This document shows positions 25,612-32,889 of a stretch of DNA of 37,545 bases, one piece after another (position 1 is the first letter of the stretch; each line of letters opens with the position of its first letter). The notes under the pieces are model-generated. The model worked only from the letters and a program-made list of their open reading frames with translations. It did not search any database and was not told the DNA's origin. Location: positions 1 through 37,545 of the forward strand of contig SVKH01000003.1 of assembly GCA_015068545.1 (NCBI GenBank). Reading direction: 5' to 3'. Both the position numbers and the translations under genes were made by a program. The stretch is from Oscillospiraceae bacterium. Its GTDB lineage: Bacteria > Bacillota > Clostridia > UBA1381.

Positions 25612-25640
25612 ATTATATCATTTTTATATTATTTTTTCAA
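25612..25640 (-). promoter_or_regulatory. Sigma-A promoter of the recJ operon
   Basis: TTGAAA (25635-25640), a 17-base spacer and TATAAT (25612-25617) on the minus strand lie in the very AT-rich gap upstream of recJ. This would drive recJ-relA-yaaA-recF-remB-gyrB. Confidence 0.7.
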
Positions 25641-25704
25641 GTAAATTTGCATAAAAAATATAGATTTACACAATATAAAATTACACAGAAAGGAAGTGAT
25701 ATTT

Positions 25705-25830
25705 GTGTCAAACAATAATCAAAATCAAAACAAGAATAACCAGAACAAAAACGACAATAAGAACCAGAATCAAAACAAGAATAACCAAAATAAGAACGAT
25801 AATAAGAACGATAATAAGAAGCAATACTAA
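25705..25830 (+). CDS. 41-residue Asn/Gln/Lys/Asp-only peptide with internal duplication
   Basis: GTG start, preceded by AAAGGAAGTG. Of 41 residues, 20 are Asn, 8 Lys, 7 Gln and 3 Asp; only the first two residues and the final Tyr differ. Residues 6-20 and 21-35 are identical 15-residue blocks (QNQNKNNQNKNDNKN). The DNA copies differ at five positions, all synonymous third bases, which argues for selection on the protein. A clear terminator follows 10 bases after the stop. There is no signal peptide, hydrophobic segment or recognised family. A spore-associated or disordered, nucleic-acid-binding role is conceivable but unproven. A longer frame in another register over the same bases is a shadow. 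Confidence 0.7.
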   Translation: MSNNNQNQNKNNQNKNDNKNQNQNKNNQNKNDNKNDNKKQY

Positions 25831-25839
25831 AATACGAAA

Positions 25840-25873
25840 AATGAGCTGTGACAACAAATCACAGCTCATTTTA
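25840..25873 (+). terminator. Intrinsic terminator of the 41-residue peptide gene
   Basis: A 12-bp perfect stem (25840-25851 with 25859-25870) with a 7-base loop, AATGAGCTGTGA type, is followed on the plus strand by TTATTTC. A-rich sequence on the other side might let it work in both directions. Confidence 0.85.
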
Positions 25874-25876
25874 TTT

Positions 25877-25983
25877 CTTTATAGGAAACTGCGTTCCCGT
25901 AAAGAAAAAAATAATCATACTGCCGTGCAATTTTTTTTGAAAAGCTTTAGCTTTTCAAAAAATGCACATGGCATAAGAAAAGC
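25877..25983 (+). repeat. Left copy of a 107/108-bp inverted repeat
   Basis: This copy runs CTTTATAGGAAACTGCG to GCATAAGAAAAGC and matches the reverse complement of 27774-27881 over its whole length, with few substitutions and small indels. It starts directly after the terminator of the peptide gene. Its centre is a long hairpin: GTGCA...TGCAC closing arms, a T-run/A-run, and GAAAAGC-TTTA-GCTTTTC. No coding potential. Confidence 0.85.
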
Positions 25984-26034
25984 AAAATTGCTTCGGCCTT
26001 CCGCCGTAGGCGGTGCAGCGAAGCTGCTTTTCTT
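25975..26034. other. Nested palindrome at the 3' end of the cassette LRR gene
   Basis: Three nested stems share one axis: AAGAAAAGC/GCTTTTCTT (25975-25983 with 26026-26034), GCTTCG/CGAAGC (25990-25995 with 26019-26024) and CCGCC/GGCGG (26001-26005 with 26009-26013). It lies just after the LRR stop at 26043 and may serve as its terminator, although the T-run on the minus strand is interrupted. Its outer arm overlaps the end of the left inverted repeat. Confidence 0.6.
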
Positions 26035-26042
26035 GTTACAAG

Positions 26043-27644
26043 TTATAAGCCCTTCACAAACCGAAAATCAGTATCACTTTCCTCTCTTGTTACTTCTGCA
26101 GTTACCGTGTCATTTATAAGGTTTTGGGTTACAACATTATCAACTATCATTATCTTTACTTTTTTTATTTCTCCGGGATCAGGGGCAACGAGGTAAGCTT
26201 CCTGCGCCTCAGATGTTACGCGGTAGGTTCCTACTCCTAAAACCTTATCATTTAAATTACGGAACAAGCCTATTATGGTAACATCGGAATTATCCTCACC
26301 AAGCTTTACATAAACTCCGATGCTGTCTCCAAACGCATCGCATTCAGCCTCAAGCACAGGTGCTGATGGCTTATACTCATAGTGTATTTTAGACTCATGC
26401 AACTCTTCATTTCCGACACCTATTTCAATATTTTTCCACTGCTCTTCTGTTCCCGTGTAATATACATCGTCAATCCCGAGAATTGAACTGAAAGCATAAT
26501 CGCCAATAAAGGAAATGCTCTTAGGTATAGTAATACTTGCAAGTCTTATACATTGCGAAAAGGTGTATGTTCCGATGGAGGTAATACCATCGCCAATGAT
26601 TACACTTTCAAGATATTCGCAACTAGAAAACGCAGAATCGCCAAGACTTGTAACACTATCAGGTATTGTTATGCTTTTAATGCTGCTGCAAAAGTCAAAC
26701 GCACCACTGCCTATAGATGCAACGCCATTACCCAAAATCACTCTTTTAAGGTAATGGCAGCTACGAAACGCATCCTCATCAATAACTGTGCCATTACCCC
26801 CTGCTATGCTTACAATTTTCAGACTATTGCAATCACAAAATGCTTTCTTCCCAATGTATTCAATGGTTTTCGGGAAGATTACGCCTTCAATATTTTCATT
26901 ACCCCAAAATGAATAGCTTCTGACAGAGGTAACTCCCTCAGGTATGATAAGTGTTTTATCCTCCTTTCCCAAGGCATACTGGATAAACTCGGTTTTGTCT
27001 TTGCTATAAAGATTTCCGTCAAGGGATGATAAGTGCATATTATCTTCATCTACCTCTATGCTTGTGAGTGCCTCACATCTATCAAAACACATCTCTCCCA
27101 CAGATGCACAGCTCTTGCCAAGGACTACTTTTTCAAGCCTATCGCAGCCATAAAACATCCTTTCACCAATAGACTGAACACTATCAGGAATGGTAATGGT
27201 CTTAATCATATCACAACCCGCAAACACACCTCCGCCCATAGAGATAACGCTGTTTGGTATGCTTATTTCTACAAGACTATCACATCCATTAAATGCCGCT
27301 TCCCCAATATCAGTAACACCTTCATGTATGGTAATACTTTCAATTTTCTTACAACCCGAAAAAGCACGCGAACCAATGCTGGTAATACTACCCGGTATTG
27401 TTAAGCTTTTAATCCTATCGCATTTAAAAAAAGCATCTGAGTCAATAGCGGTAACAGGGTATCCCTCAATGGTATCAGGAATAACCATCTCTCCGGGTGT
27501 AGAATCTATACAGTCGGTGATTGTAACCTCTCCATTATTTACCTTGTAGCTCCAGCATTCGTATTTTTCTACAGCCGCAAAGCTTGTTTCCACAGCAAAA
27601 ACACCTGTGATAATCGTAAGTATCACAAACAATATTTTTCTCAT
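26043..27644 (-). CDS. Secreted BspA-type LRR protein (533 residues) inside the inverted-repeat cassette
   Basis: The protein has a signal peptide (about 1-23, MRKILFVILTIITGVFAVE). A short pre-LRR segment follows (YKVNNGEVTITDC, then GYPVTAIDSDAFF). LRR_5 units run to about residue 385, with one insert SSLDGNLYSKDKTEFIQYA, and end in DVYYTGTEEQWKNI. The last 120 residues form a beta-rich tail with a weaker version of the shared C-terminal module (VTIIGLFRN, then KVKIMIVDN). ATG follows GAGGAAAGG. It has its own promoter and is a single-gene unit bounded on both sides by the same inverted repeat. It is probably a surface or secreted adhesin-like protein; no enzyme motif was seen. Confidence 0.82.
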   Translation of the reverse strand: MRKILFVILTIITGVFAVETSFAAVEKYECWSYKVNNGEVTITDCIDSTPGEMVIPDTIEGYPVTAIDSDAFFKCDRIKSLTIPGSITSIGSRAFSGCKKIESITIHEGVTDIGEAAFNGCDSLVEISIPNSVISMGGGVFAGCDMIKTITIPDSVQSIGERMFYGCDRLEKVVLGKSCASVGEMCFDRCEALTSIEVDEDNMHLSSLDGNLYSKDKTEFIQYALGKEDKTLIIPEGVTSVRSYSFWGNENIEGVIFPKTIEYIGKKAFCDCNSLKIVSIAGGNGTVIDEDAFRSCHYLKRVILGNGVASIGSGAFDFCSSIKSITIPDSVTSLGDSAFSSCEYLESVIIGDGITSIGTYTFSQCIRLASITIPKSISFIGDYAFSSILGIDDVYYTGTEEQWKNIEIGVGNEELHESKIHYEYKPSAPVLEAECDAFGDSIGVYVKLGEDNSDVTIIGLFRNLNDKVLGVGTYRVTSEAQEAYLVAPDPGEIKKVKIMIVDNVVTQNLINDTVTAEVTREESDTDFRFVKGL

Positions 27645-27675
27645 AGACCTTTCCTCTTTTTCCTCTTTTTCTCTG

Positions 27676-27704
27676 ATTATACCACCTAAAAAGGGATTTG
27701 TAAA
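27676..27704 (-). promoter_or_regulatory. Sigma-A promoter of the cassette LRR gene
   Basis: TTTACA (27699-27704), a 17-base spacer and TATAAT (27676-27681) on the minus strand lie 32 bases before the LRR ATG. The promoter is inside the region bounded by the inverted repeats, so the cassette carries a complete transcription unit. Confidence 0.75.
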
Positions 27705-27773
27705 GGCTTATAAGCATCCCGCTTCATTTTAAAATCAAACCGTTCACATAAAGCAAGCAAAGCGGAGTAATTC

Positions 27774-27881
27774 GCTTTTCTTATGCCATGTGCATTTTTG
27801 AAAAAGCTAACGCTTTTTCCAAAAAAAATTGCACGGCAGTATAATTATTTCTGCTTTATCAAAACGCAGTTTCCTATAAAG
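27774..27881 (-). repeat. Right copy of the 107/108-bp inverted repeat
   Basis: Reading on the minus strand, this copy begins CTTTATAGGAAACTGCG and ends GCATAAGAAAAGC, the inverted partner of 25877-25983. Its central hairpin is GAAAAAGC-GTTA-GCTTTTTC, one base pair longer than the left copy. It abuts the T-run of the terminator at 27883-27916. No target-site duplication is apparent outside the two copies. Confidence 0.85.
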
Positions 27882-27882
27882 C

Positions 27883-27916
27883 AAAAATACGACAAAGCCC
27901 ATAGCTATGCCGTATT
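27883..27916 (-). terminator. Intrinsic terminator of the asd-dapA-dapB-SLOG operon
   Basis: A stem of about 13 pairs (AATACG outer arm 27911-27916 with 27886-27891, one G-U and one mismatch inside) is followed by TTTTTG on the minus strand. It lies just past the stop of the SLOG protein gene. Confidence 0.75.
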
Positions 27917-27920
27917 ATAT

Positions 27921-28403
27921 CTACATATTTTTGAATAAATTTATAACCTCTATTCCCTTTTCCTCTGCCATCCTAACCGTCTGCCCTGTACCGCTTTTCG
28001 GGTTCTTTAAATAGCAGATGCAGTAGTCGGATGCTTCCACCATTGCCATATTACGCTTTTTCATAAGATGTGGTGACCTGCTCTTTTGACTGGTGTAGAG
28101 TACCTCATCAGCAGAAGCCAGTATCCTGTTATACACTTCCACATCTTCTTCCTGCCAGTCATAGGCTTGGTCAGGGCAAGGCAGATACAAGCAAAGCGTG
28201 ATATCATAGCTTTTTTTCAGCTTTAAAACAGTTTCAGCGGCGAGGGTATCAAAACCCAAAGCGCCGCCGCATATAAACACTTTTACATCATTTTCAATCA
28301 TATCCAGAATGCTTTTTTCAAGTCTGGGTAAAATGGCAGATTTTTCAAAATCCTCCATCACTCTGTGACCTGTAAAAAAGCAGGCAAGAGGTATCAGATT
28401 CAT
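27921..28403 (-). CDS. SLOG-family (YpsA/DUF1273-like) nucleotide-binding protein
   Basis: This 160-residue single-domain Rossmann-like protein has N-terminal FFTGHR (TGHR at 11-14), the glycine-rich CGGALGFDTLA at 45-55, and a C-terminal NPKSGTGQTVRMAEEKGIEV segment. These are hallmarks of SLOG proteins related to DprA, LOG and YpsA. SLOG proteins bind nucleotides or nucleotide-derived ligands; the exact role of this member is unknown. ATG overlaps the end of dapB by 4 bases, so it is translationally coupled to lysine biosynthesis genes, which is unusual. It is the last gene before the operon terminator. Confidence 0.82.
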   Translation of the reverse strand: MNLIPLACFFTGHRVMEDFEKSAILPRLEKSILDMIENDVKVFICGGALGFDTLAAETVLKLKKSYDITLCLYLPCPDQAYDWQEEDVEVYNRILASADEVLYTSQKSRSPHLMKKRNMAMVEASDYCICYLKNPKSGTGQTVRMAEEKGIEVINLFKNM

Positions 28404-29161
28404 ATTATTTCCCCTATCAGGCTATTCATATCATAAAGACCTTTCGGCTTACCCTTCATAAACTTTGCAGCACGAATACTACCTACCGCAAAGACCTCCT
28501 TGGAGGTTGCCTGATGCTTAAGCTCAACTACTTCGTCCTTGCCTGCAAATATAACGCTGTGCTCGCCTACAATAGTACCGCCGCGTATAGCATGGATTCC
28601 TATTTCGTTATTTGTCCTCTTTTTACGAACACTGTGACGGTCATACACATACTCAGGTGAATTATCAAGCACAGAGGATATGCTGTCTGCAAGTGCTAAT
28701 GCTGTACCGCTTGGCGCATCTATCTTTTGGTTATGATGCTTTTCGATTATTTCAACGTCAAAATCTCCCCAAAGAAGCGACGCAGCCTTTTTACAAAGCT
28801 GAGTTAAAAGGTTAATGCCCAGACTCATATTAGCGGAAAAGAACACAGGGATTTCACTTTGTGCTGAAAACAGCTCTGCCTTTTGCTCATCACTAAGGCC
28901 TGTGGTAGCTTCAATCAACGGAATATTCTTCCGTTTTGCAAGAGCTATTGAGCCTGATAGTGCAGACGGATGGGAAAAATCTATGATAACATCCGCTTCC
29001 ACATCGCAAAGACTTCCGTCAGTAAACACAGGATAGCTGTTTTCTATCCCATCGGAAACATCTACACCTGCTACAATTTCGCAGTCTTGGTCAAACTCGG
29101 TAAGGGCAGTTATAACTCTGCCCATTTTTCCGTTACAGCCAACTAAAATTATATTCGTCAT
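28400..29161 (-). CDS. dapB: 4-hydroxy-tetrahydrodipicolinate reductase
   Basis: DapB reduces 4-hydroxy-tetrahydrodipicolinate to tetrahydrodipicolinate with NAD(P)H, the second committed step toward diaminopimelate and lysine. The 253-residue protein has the N-terminal Rossmann start ILVGCNGKMGRVI and the catalytic stretch EKHHNQKIDAPSGTA, with the active-site His pair and Lys. It starts 13 bases after dapA and ends overlapping the SLOG gene. Length is typical. Confidence 0.96.
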   Translation of the reverse strand: MTNIILVGCNGKMGRVITALTEFDQDCEIVAGVDVSDGIENSYPVFTDGSLCDVEADVIIDFSHPSALSGSIALAKRKNIPLIEATTGLSDEQKAELFSAQSEIPVFFSANMSLGINLLTQLCKKAASLLWGDFDVEIIEKHHNQKIDAPSGTALALADSISSVLDNSPEYVYDRHSVRKKRTNNEIGIHAIRGGTIVGEHSVIFAGKDEVVELKHQATSKEVFAVGSIRAAKFMKGKPKGLYDMNSLIGEII

Positions 29162-29174
29162 TGGTTTTTTCCTC

Positions 29175-30065
29175 TTACAGTTTTTTTACACCGTATTCCT
29201 TCATAGAATTTTCCAGTATTTGTCTGTTTTTCTCTTCCATAGCGCAAAGAGGAAGTTTTACAGGGCCTACTTCATAACCCAGAATATTCATTGCCTCTTT
29301 AACAGGGATAGGGTTTACTTCGATAAACAGATTGTTTATTACATCCAGCATTTCCAGTTGCAAATCCAAAGCCTTGCCAACCTCACCCTTTTCGTAATAC
29401 TCGCAAATATTGTGAGTTTCCTCAGGAAGAATGTTTGCAACAACAGAAATTACACCCTTTCCGCCAATTGACATAATAGGCACAATAAGGTCATCGTTAC
29501 CGGAATACATATGAAGCTCCGGTACTTCTCTTCTTATCTGAGTTGCATAGCTCATATTACCGCTTGCTTCCTTGATAGCAACGATATTCTCCACCTTTGC
29601 AAGCTCCTTAAGAGCAGGGATGGATATAGTCATACCCGTTCTGGATGGTACATTATACAAAATTACAGGAATTTTTACAGAATTTGCAATAGCTTTAAAG
29701 TGTTCTACCACACCCTTTTGAGTTGTCTTGTTGTAATAAGGAGTTACGCACAAAATACCGTCACAGCCGTACTCTTCTGCTTTTTGAGAAAATTCAATTG
29801 CGTGGTCTGTGTAGTTACTTCCTGTTCCGCCTATGACAGCAATTCTGCCGGCAGCCTTTTCTACTGTATATCGAATAAGCTCCAGATGCTGATCATCAGG
29901 AAGAGTGGATGCCTCTCCTGTTGTACCGCAGATTACAATAGCATCGGTTTTGTTTGCTATGTGCATCTGGATAAGCTCGTTTAATTTATCATAATTCGGA
30001 GTTCCGTCCTCGTAAAACGGAGTGACAATCGCCACACCGGAACCGGTAAATGGTAACTTTTTCAT
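29175..30065 (-). CDS. dapA: 4-hydroxy-tetrahydrodipicolinate synthase
   Basis: DapA condenses pyruvate with aspartate semialdehyde in the first committed step of the diaminopimelate branch. The 296-residue TIM-barrel protein has the Schiff-base lysine at residue 165 in VAIKEASGN and Tyr137 in LYNVPSRTG, plus the CGTTGEAST motif near the N-terminus. The product would feed peptidoglycan and, in the mother cell, dipicolinic acid for spores. It lies between asd and dapB with short gaps of 25 and 13 bases. Confidence 0.97.
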   Translation of the reverse strand: MKKLPFTGSGVAIVTPFYEDGTPNYDKLNELIQMHIANKTDAIVICGTTGEASTLPDDQHLELIRYTVEKAAGRIAVIGGTGSNYTDHAIEFSQKAEEYGCDGILCVTPYYNKTTQKGVVEHFKAIANSVKIPVILYNVPSRTGMTISIPALKELAKVENIVAIKEASGNMSYATQIRREVPELHMYSGNDDLIVPIMSIGGKGVISVVANILPEETHNICEYYEKGEVGKALDLQLEMLDVINNLFIEVNPIPVKEAMNILGYEVGPVKLPLCAMEEKNRQILENSMKEYGVKKL

Positions 30066-30090
30066 AAAATATCAGTCCTTTCAAAAGTTA

Positions 30091-31173
30091 TCAGTCAAAA
30101 TATCCCTTTTTAGTCAACAATTCAGCAAGAAGCAGTCCACCGCCTGCAGCACCTCTTAAAGTGTTGTGTGAAAGGCACACAAACTTGTAGTCATATTGCT
30201 TATCTTCACGAAGTCTGCCTATGGAAACAGCCATACCGCCTTCCAGCATTCTGTCCTCCTTAGCCTGAGGTCTGTTATCTTCTTCAAAGTAGTTCAAGAA
30301 TTGCTTTGGTGCGTGTGGCAGGTCAAAATCCTGTGGCTCGCCCTTAAAGTTCTTCCAATCTTCCTTGATTTGCTCGATAGTTGGTTTATTTTTGAATGTT
30401 ACAAAAACAGCCGCTGTGTGACCATCAGATACCGGTACTCTCAAGCACTGAGTTGTGATTGATGGGCTTTCGGCATCGATAATCTCGCCATTTTCTACCT
30501 TACCCCATACTTTTAGTGGTTCGATTTCGGATTTCTCTTCCTCACCACCGATGAAAGGAATAAGGTTATCTACCATTTCCGGCCATGTTTCAAAGGTTTT
30601 TCCTGCGCCGGAAATTGCCTGATATGTTGTAGCAAGCACTTTTTCTACACCGTACTTCATAAGAGGGTGAAGCGCCGGTACATAGCTTTGGATAGAGCAG
30701 TTTGACTTAACTGCAATAAATCCTCTCTTTGTGCCAAGTCTTGCTCTTTGAGCTTCTATTACCTCAAGATGCTCAGGGTTTACTTCCGGAATAATCATAG
30801 GAACATCCGGTGTATGACGGTGAGCAGAATTATTAGATACCACAGGACATTCCAGCTTTGCATATTTTTCTTCCAAAGCCTTTATATCGTCCTTTTTCAT
30901 ATTTACTGCACAGAAAACAAAATCTACCATAGATGCAATTTTTTCCGCATCAGCTTCTGCATCCATTACAGTCATTGTCTTGATATTTGCAGGGATTTCT
31001 GTCTTCATTGCCCACTTATTCCCTACTGCTTCCTCGTAGGATTTTCCTGCACTTCGTGAAGATGCAGCCAAAACCTCTACACTGTACCAAGGATGGCCGT
31101 CCAAAAGCTCTATAAATCTCTGACCCACCATACCTGTTGCACCGATTATACCTACTTTATAATTATCTTTCAT
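30091..31173 (-). CDS. asd: Aspartate-semialdehyde dehydrogenase
   Basis: Asd reduces aspartyl phosphate to aspartate semialdehyde, the branch point to lysine, threonine and methionine. The 360-residue product has the NADP-binding GATGMVGQRF at 11-20, the catalytic Cys159 in SNCSIQ, and HTAAVFV toward the end. The sequence is of the longer type also found in archaea and fungi rather than the short Gram-negative type. It begins with ATG after ACGGAG and has its own promoter downstream of lysA. Confidence 0.95.
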   Translation of the reverse strand: MKDNYKVGIIGATGMVGQRFIELLDGHPWYSVEVLAASSRSAGKSYEEAVGNKWAMKTEIPANIKTMTVMDAEADAEKIASMVDFVFCAVNMKKDDIKALEEKYAKLECPVVSNNSAHRHTPDVPMIIPEVNPEHLEVIEAQRARLGTKRGFIAVKSNCSIQSYVPALHPLMKYGVEKVLATTYQAISGAGKTFETWPEMVDNLIPFIGGEEEKSEIEPLKVWGKVENGEIIDAESPSITTQCLRVPVSDGHTAAVFVTFKNKPTIEQIKEDWKNFKGEPQDFDLPHAPKQFLNYFEEDNRPQAKEDRMLEGGMAVSIGRLREDKQYDYKFVCLSHNTLRGAAGGGLLLAELLTKKGYFD

Positions 31174-31217
31174 TTCAAATCAACTCCGTTTCCAAAAAGG
31201 GTTTATCTCATATATTT

Positions 31218-31246
31218 ATATTATCATTTTTTAAATTTTATGTCAA
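31218..31246 (-). promoter_or_regulatory. Sigma-A promoter of asd-dapA-dapB
   Basis: A perfect -35 TTGACA (31241-31246), a 17-base spacer and TAATAT (31218-31223) on the minus strand start just after the lysA stop. The leader that follows is under 50 bases and holds no riboswitch, so this promoter would escape lysine control seen at lysA. Confidence 0.65.
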
Positions 31247-31259
31247 TACAGACAAGGTG

Positions 31260-32558
31260 TTAAATATCGTTTCTTACTATGTCCTCTAAGGTTTCTCTCT
31301 TTACTGCAACATAGTCCCTATCACCTGCAAGCATTACCACAGGCGGTCTTGGGATACGATTATAGTTTGATGCCATTGAGTAGTTGTAGGCACCTGTTGT
31401 AAGTACAGCAAGGATGTCGCCTTCCTCCGGCTTTGCAATATGCACATCTTCCTGAATGATGTCACCGCTTTCGCAGCACTTTCCAACTATTGTGCAGCGG
31501 TAAAGCTTTGGTGCATCAGCTTTTACAGCATTCATTACCGTGTACTCTGCATCATAAAGAGCAAATCTTGGGTTATCGGTCATACCGCCGTCGATTGCCA
31601 CATAGTTTTTGAAGTTTGTAATCTTTTTAACTGTACCTACTGTATAAAGTGTCATACCTGCATCTGCAACTATGCTTCTGCCCGGCTCCATAAGGATTTT
31701 TGGCTTTTCCATACCAAGCTCCTGACACTTTTGAGTAAGAGCCGCGCCAACCTCGCGGATAGTGCTTGCTATATCGATATCTGCCTGACTTGCCACATAT
31801 CTTACGCCAAATCCACCGCCAAGGTTCATATACTCAGGAACATATCCGATTTCGTTTTTAACCGCATAGGCAAAGTCCATCATGATATCAACAGCATCGA
31901 TAAATGTACTTGCGTCAAATACCTGAGAGCCAACGTGGCAGTGATATCCAACAAGGTCAAGATTTTTATAACCTATGGCAACCTTTACAAAGTCAACAGC
32001 CTGACCGGTAACTATCGCCATACCGAACTTGGAATCTACGTTACCTGTTGCAATCTTTTTATTGGTGTGAGTATCGATACCGGGTGTGATACGAAGCAGA
32101 ATCTTCTGCTTTTTACCTTGTCTTTCCGCTTCTCTATCTACCATATCAAGCTCGGACACAGAATCCACTACGAAGTATCCTATGTTGTTTTCTATCGCAA
32201 AGGAAATCTCGTCAATAGTCTTATTATTACCATGGAAGAATGCGTTTGAAATATCGTATCCTACTGACAGTGCCGTGTAGATTTCGCCTGCGGAAACCAC
32301 GTCAATGCTCATATCCTCTTCCTTTGCAATACGGTAAATCTGCTTAAAGCTGGCAGCCTTACTTGCAAAAAGCGGAATACTTTCCTCGCCAAAGTATCTT
32401 TCCATAGCACTTTTGTATGTACGAATTTTTTCTCTAATCTTGCCTTCATCCATCAGGTACAGCGGTGTGCCGTACTTTTTGGCAAGCTCCAGGGTATCTC
32501 TTCCTGCGAAAGTCAGGTGTCCCTTTCCGTTGATGTCGATGTTGTTGCAAATCTGCAT
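31260..32558 (-). CDS. lysA: Diaminopimelate decarboxylase
   Basis: LysA decarboxylates meso-diaminopimelate to L-lysine using pyridoxal phosphate. The 432-residue alanine-racemase-fold protein has the PLP lysine at residue 67 in FASKAASF, the HCHVGSQ motif, the EPGRSIVADAG phosphate-binding motif and the second-subunit Cys motif GKCCESGDII. ATG follows GTAGGAGG. It is expressed from a strong promoter through a lysine riboswitch, and no terminator separates it from asd. Confidence 0.97.
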   Translation of the reverse strand: MQICNNIDINGKGHLTFAGRDTLELAKKYGTPLYLMDEGKIREKIRTYKSAMERYFGEESIPLFASKAASFKQIYRIAKEEDMSIDVVSAGEIYTALSVGYDISNAFFHGNNKTIDEISFAIENNIGYFVVDSVSELDMVDREAERQGKKQKILLRITPGIDTHTNKKIATGNVDSKFGMAIVTGQAVDFVKVAIGYKNLDLVGYHCHVGSQVFDASTFIDAVDIMMDFAYAVKNEIGYVPEYMNLGGGFGVRYVASQADIDIASTIREVGAALTQKCQELGMEKPKILMEPGRSIVADAGMTLYTVGTVKKITNFKNYVAIDGGMTDNPRFALYDAEYTVMNAVKADAPKLYRCTIVGKCCESGDIIQEDVHIAKPEEGDILAVLTTGAYNYSMASNYNRIPRPPVVMLAGDRDYVAVKRETLEDIVRNDI

Positions 32559-32644
32559 TTTTAAAAATCCTCCTACCTTTTTTGTTGTTTCAAGGCATAT
32601 TCAAAAACAAAACTTTTTTAGAAAACTCAGGTTTCCTATGAAAG

Positions 32645-32674
32645 AAAAAATGATAGCCTTATGGTAGGCTATCA
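32645..32674 (-). terminator. Riboswitch expression-platform terminator before lysA
   Basis: An 8-bp stem (32651-32658 with 32667-32674, TGATAGCC type) with an 8-base loop is followed by TTTTTTC on the minus strand. It lies 33 bases downstream of the lysine aptamer and well before the lysA ATG, as expected for a lysine-dependent transcription terminator. Confidence 0.85.
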
Positions 32675-32706
32675 GAATAATGTTTCCTAATACTAAAAAA
32701 ACAATA

Positions 32707-32878
32707 CGGATAGCTCTCCGTGCCATATGACACGACAACCGGATGAATCTTATTTCACCCAGCCGGATACGGTCTTTGACATTACCGCCCTCGGCACCTG
32801 CACCTTTCACCTGCGGCATCACACTTGTCGATGCTATAATATCCGCAAGATACTGATTACAAAATGCACCTCTACCAA
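32707..32878 (-). ncRNA. Lysine riboswitch (L box) controlling lysA
   Basis: The minus-strand leader contains the conserved lysine aptamer elements in order: GGTAGAGGTGC at the 5' side of P1/J1-2, CAGTAT, the GAAAGGTGCAGG segment, TGCCGAGGGCGG, GGCTGGG, and GGAGAGCTATCC closing P1. This order and spacing are those of the lysine riboswitch family. Lysine binding should favour the downstream terminator and switch lysA off. The aptamer starts about five bases after the predicted transcription start. Confidence 0.92.
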
Positions 32879-32889
32879 ATACTGGCGAT

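Noticed and set aside
25703..26119. A 138-codon plus-strand frame covering the 41-residue peptide gene and the left repeat
   Set aside because: It starts at a TTG two bases off the peptide gene, runs through that gene's terminator and the hairpin repeat, and its translation is a frame-shifted image of the Asn-rich repeat. The synonymous pattern supports the other frame.
25876..27882. Target-site duplication around the inverted-repeat cassette
   Set aside because: The outer flanks (TTTATTT on the left and CAAAAATAC on the right) are not direct repeats; the only likeness is terminator T/A runs.
31440..32249. A 269-codon frame on the plus strand, opposite lysA
   Set aside because: It lies entirely antisense to the well-conserved lysA, has no ribosome binding site, and its Cys/His/Tyr-rich translation is typical of a shadow frame.
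32621..32644. Possible third copy of the inverted repeat in the lysA leader (CTTTCATAGGAAAC directly after a terminator)
   Set aside because: Similarity is limited to about 15-20 bases at one end; the central hairpin and the other end are absent. Too short to call, though the same position after a terminator is curious.
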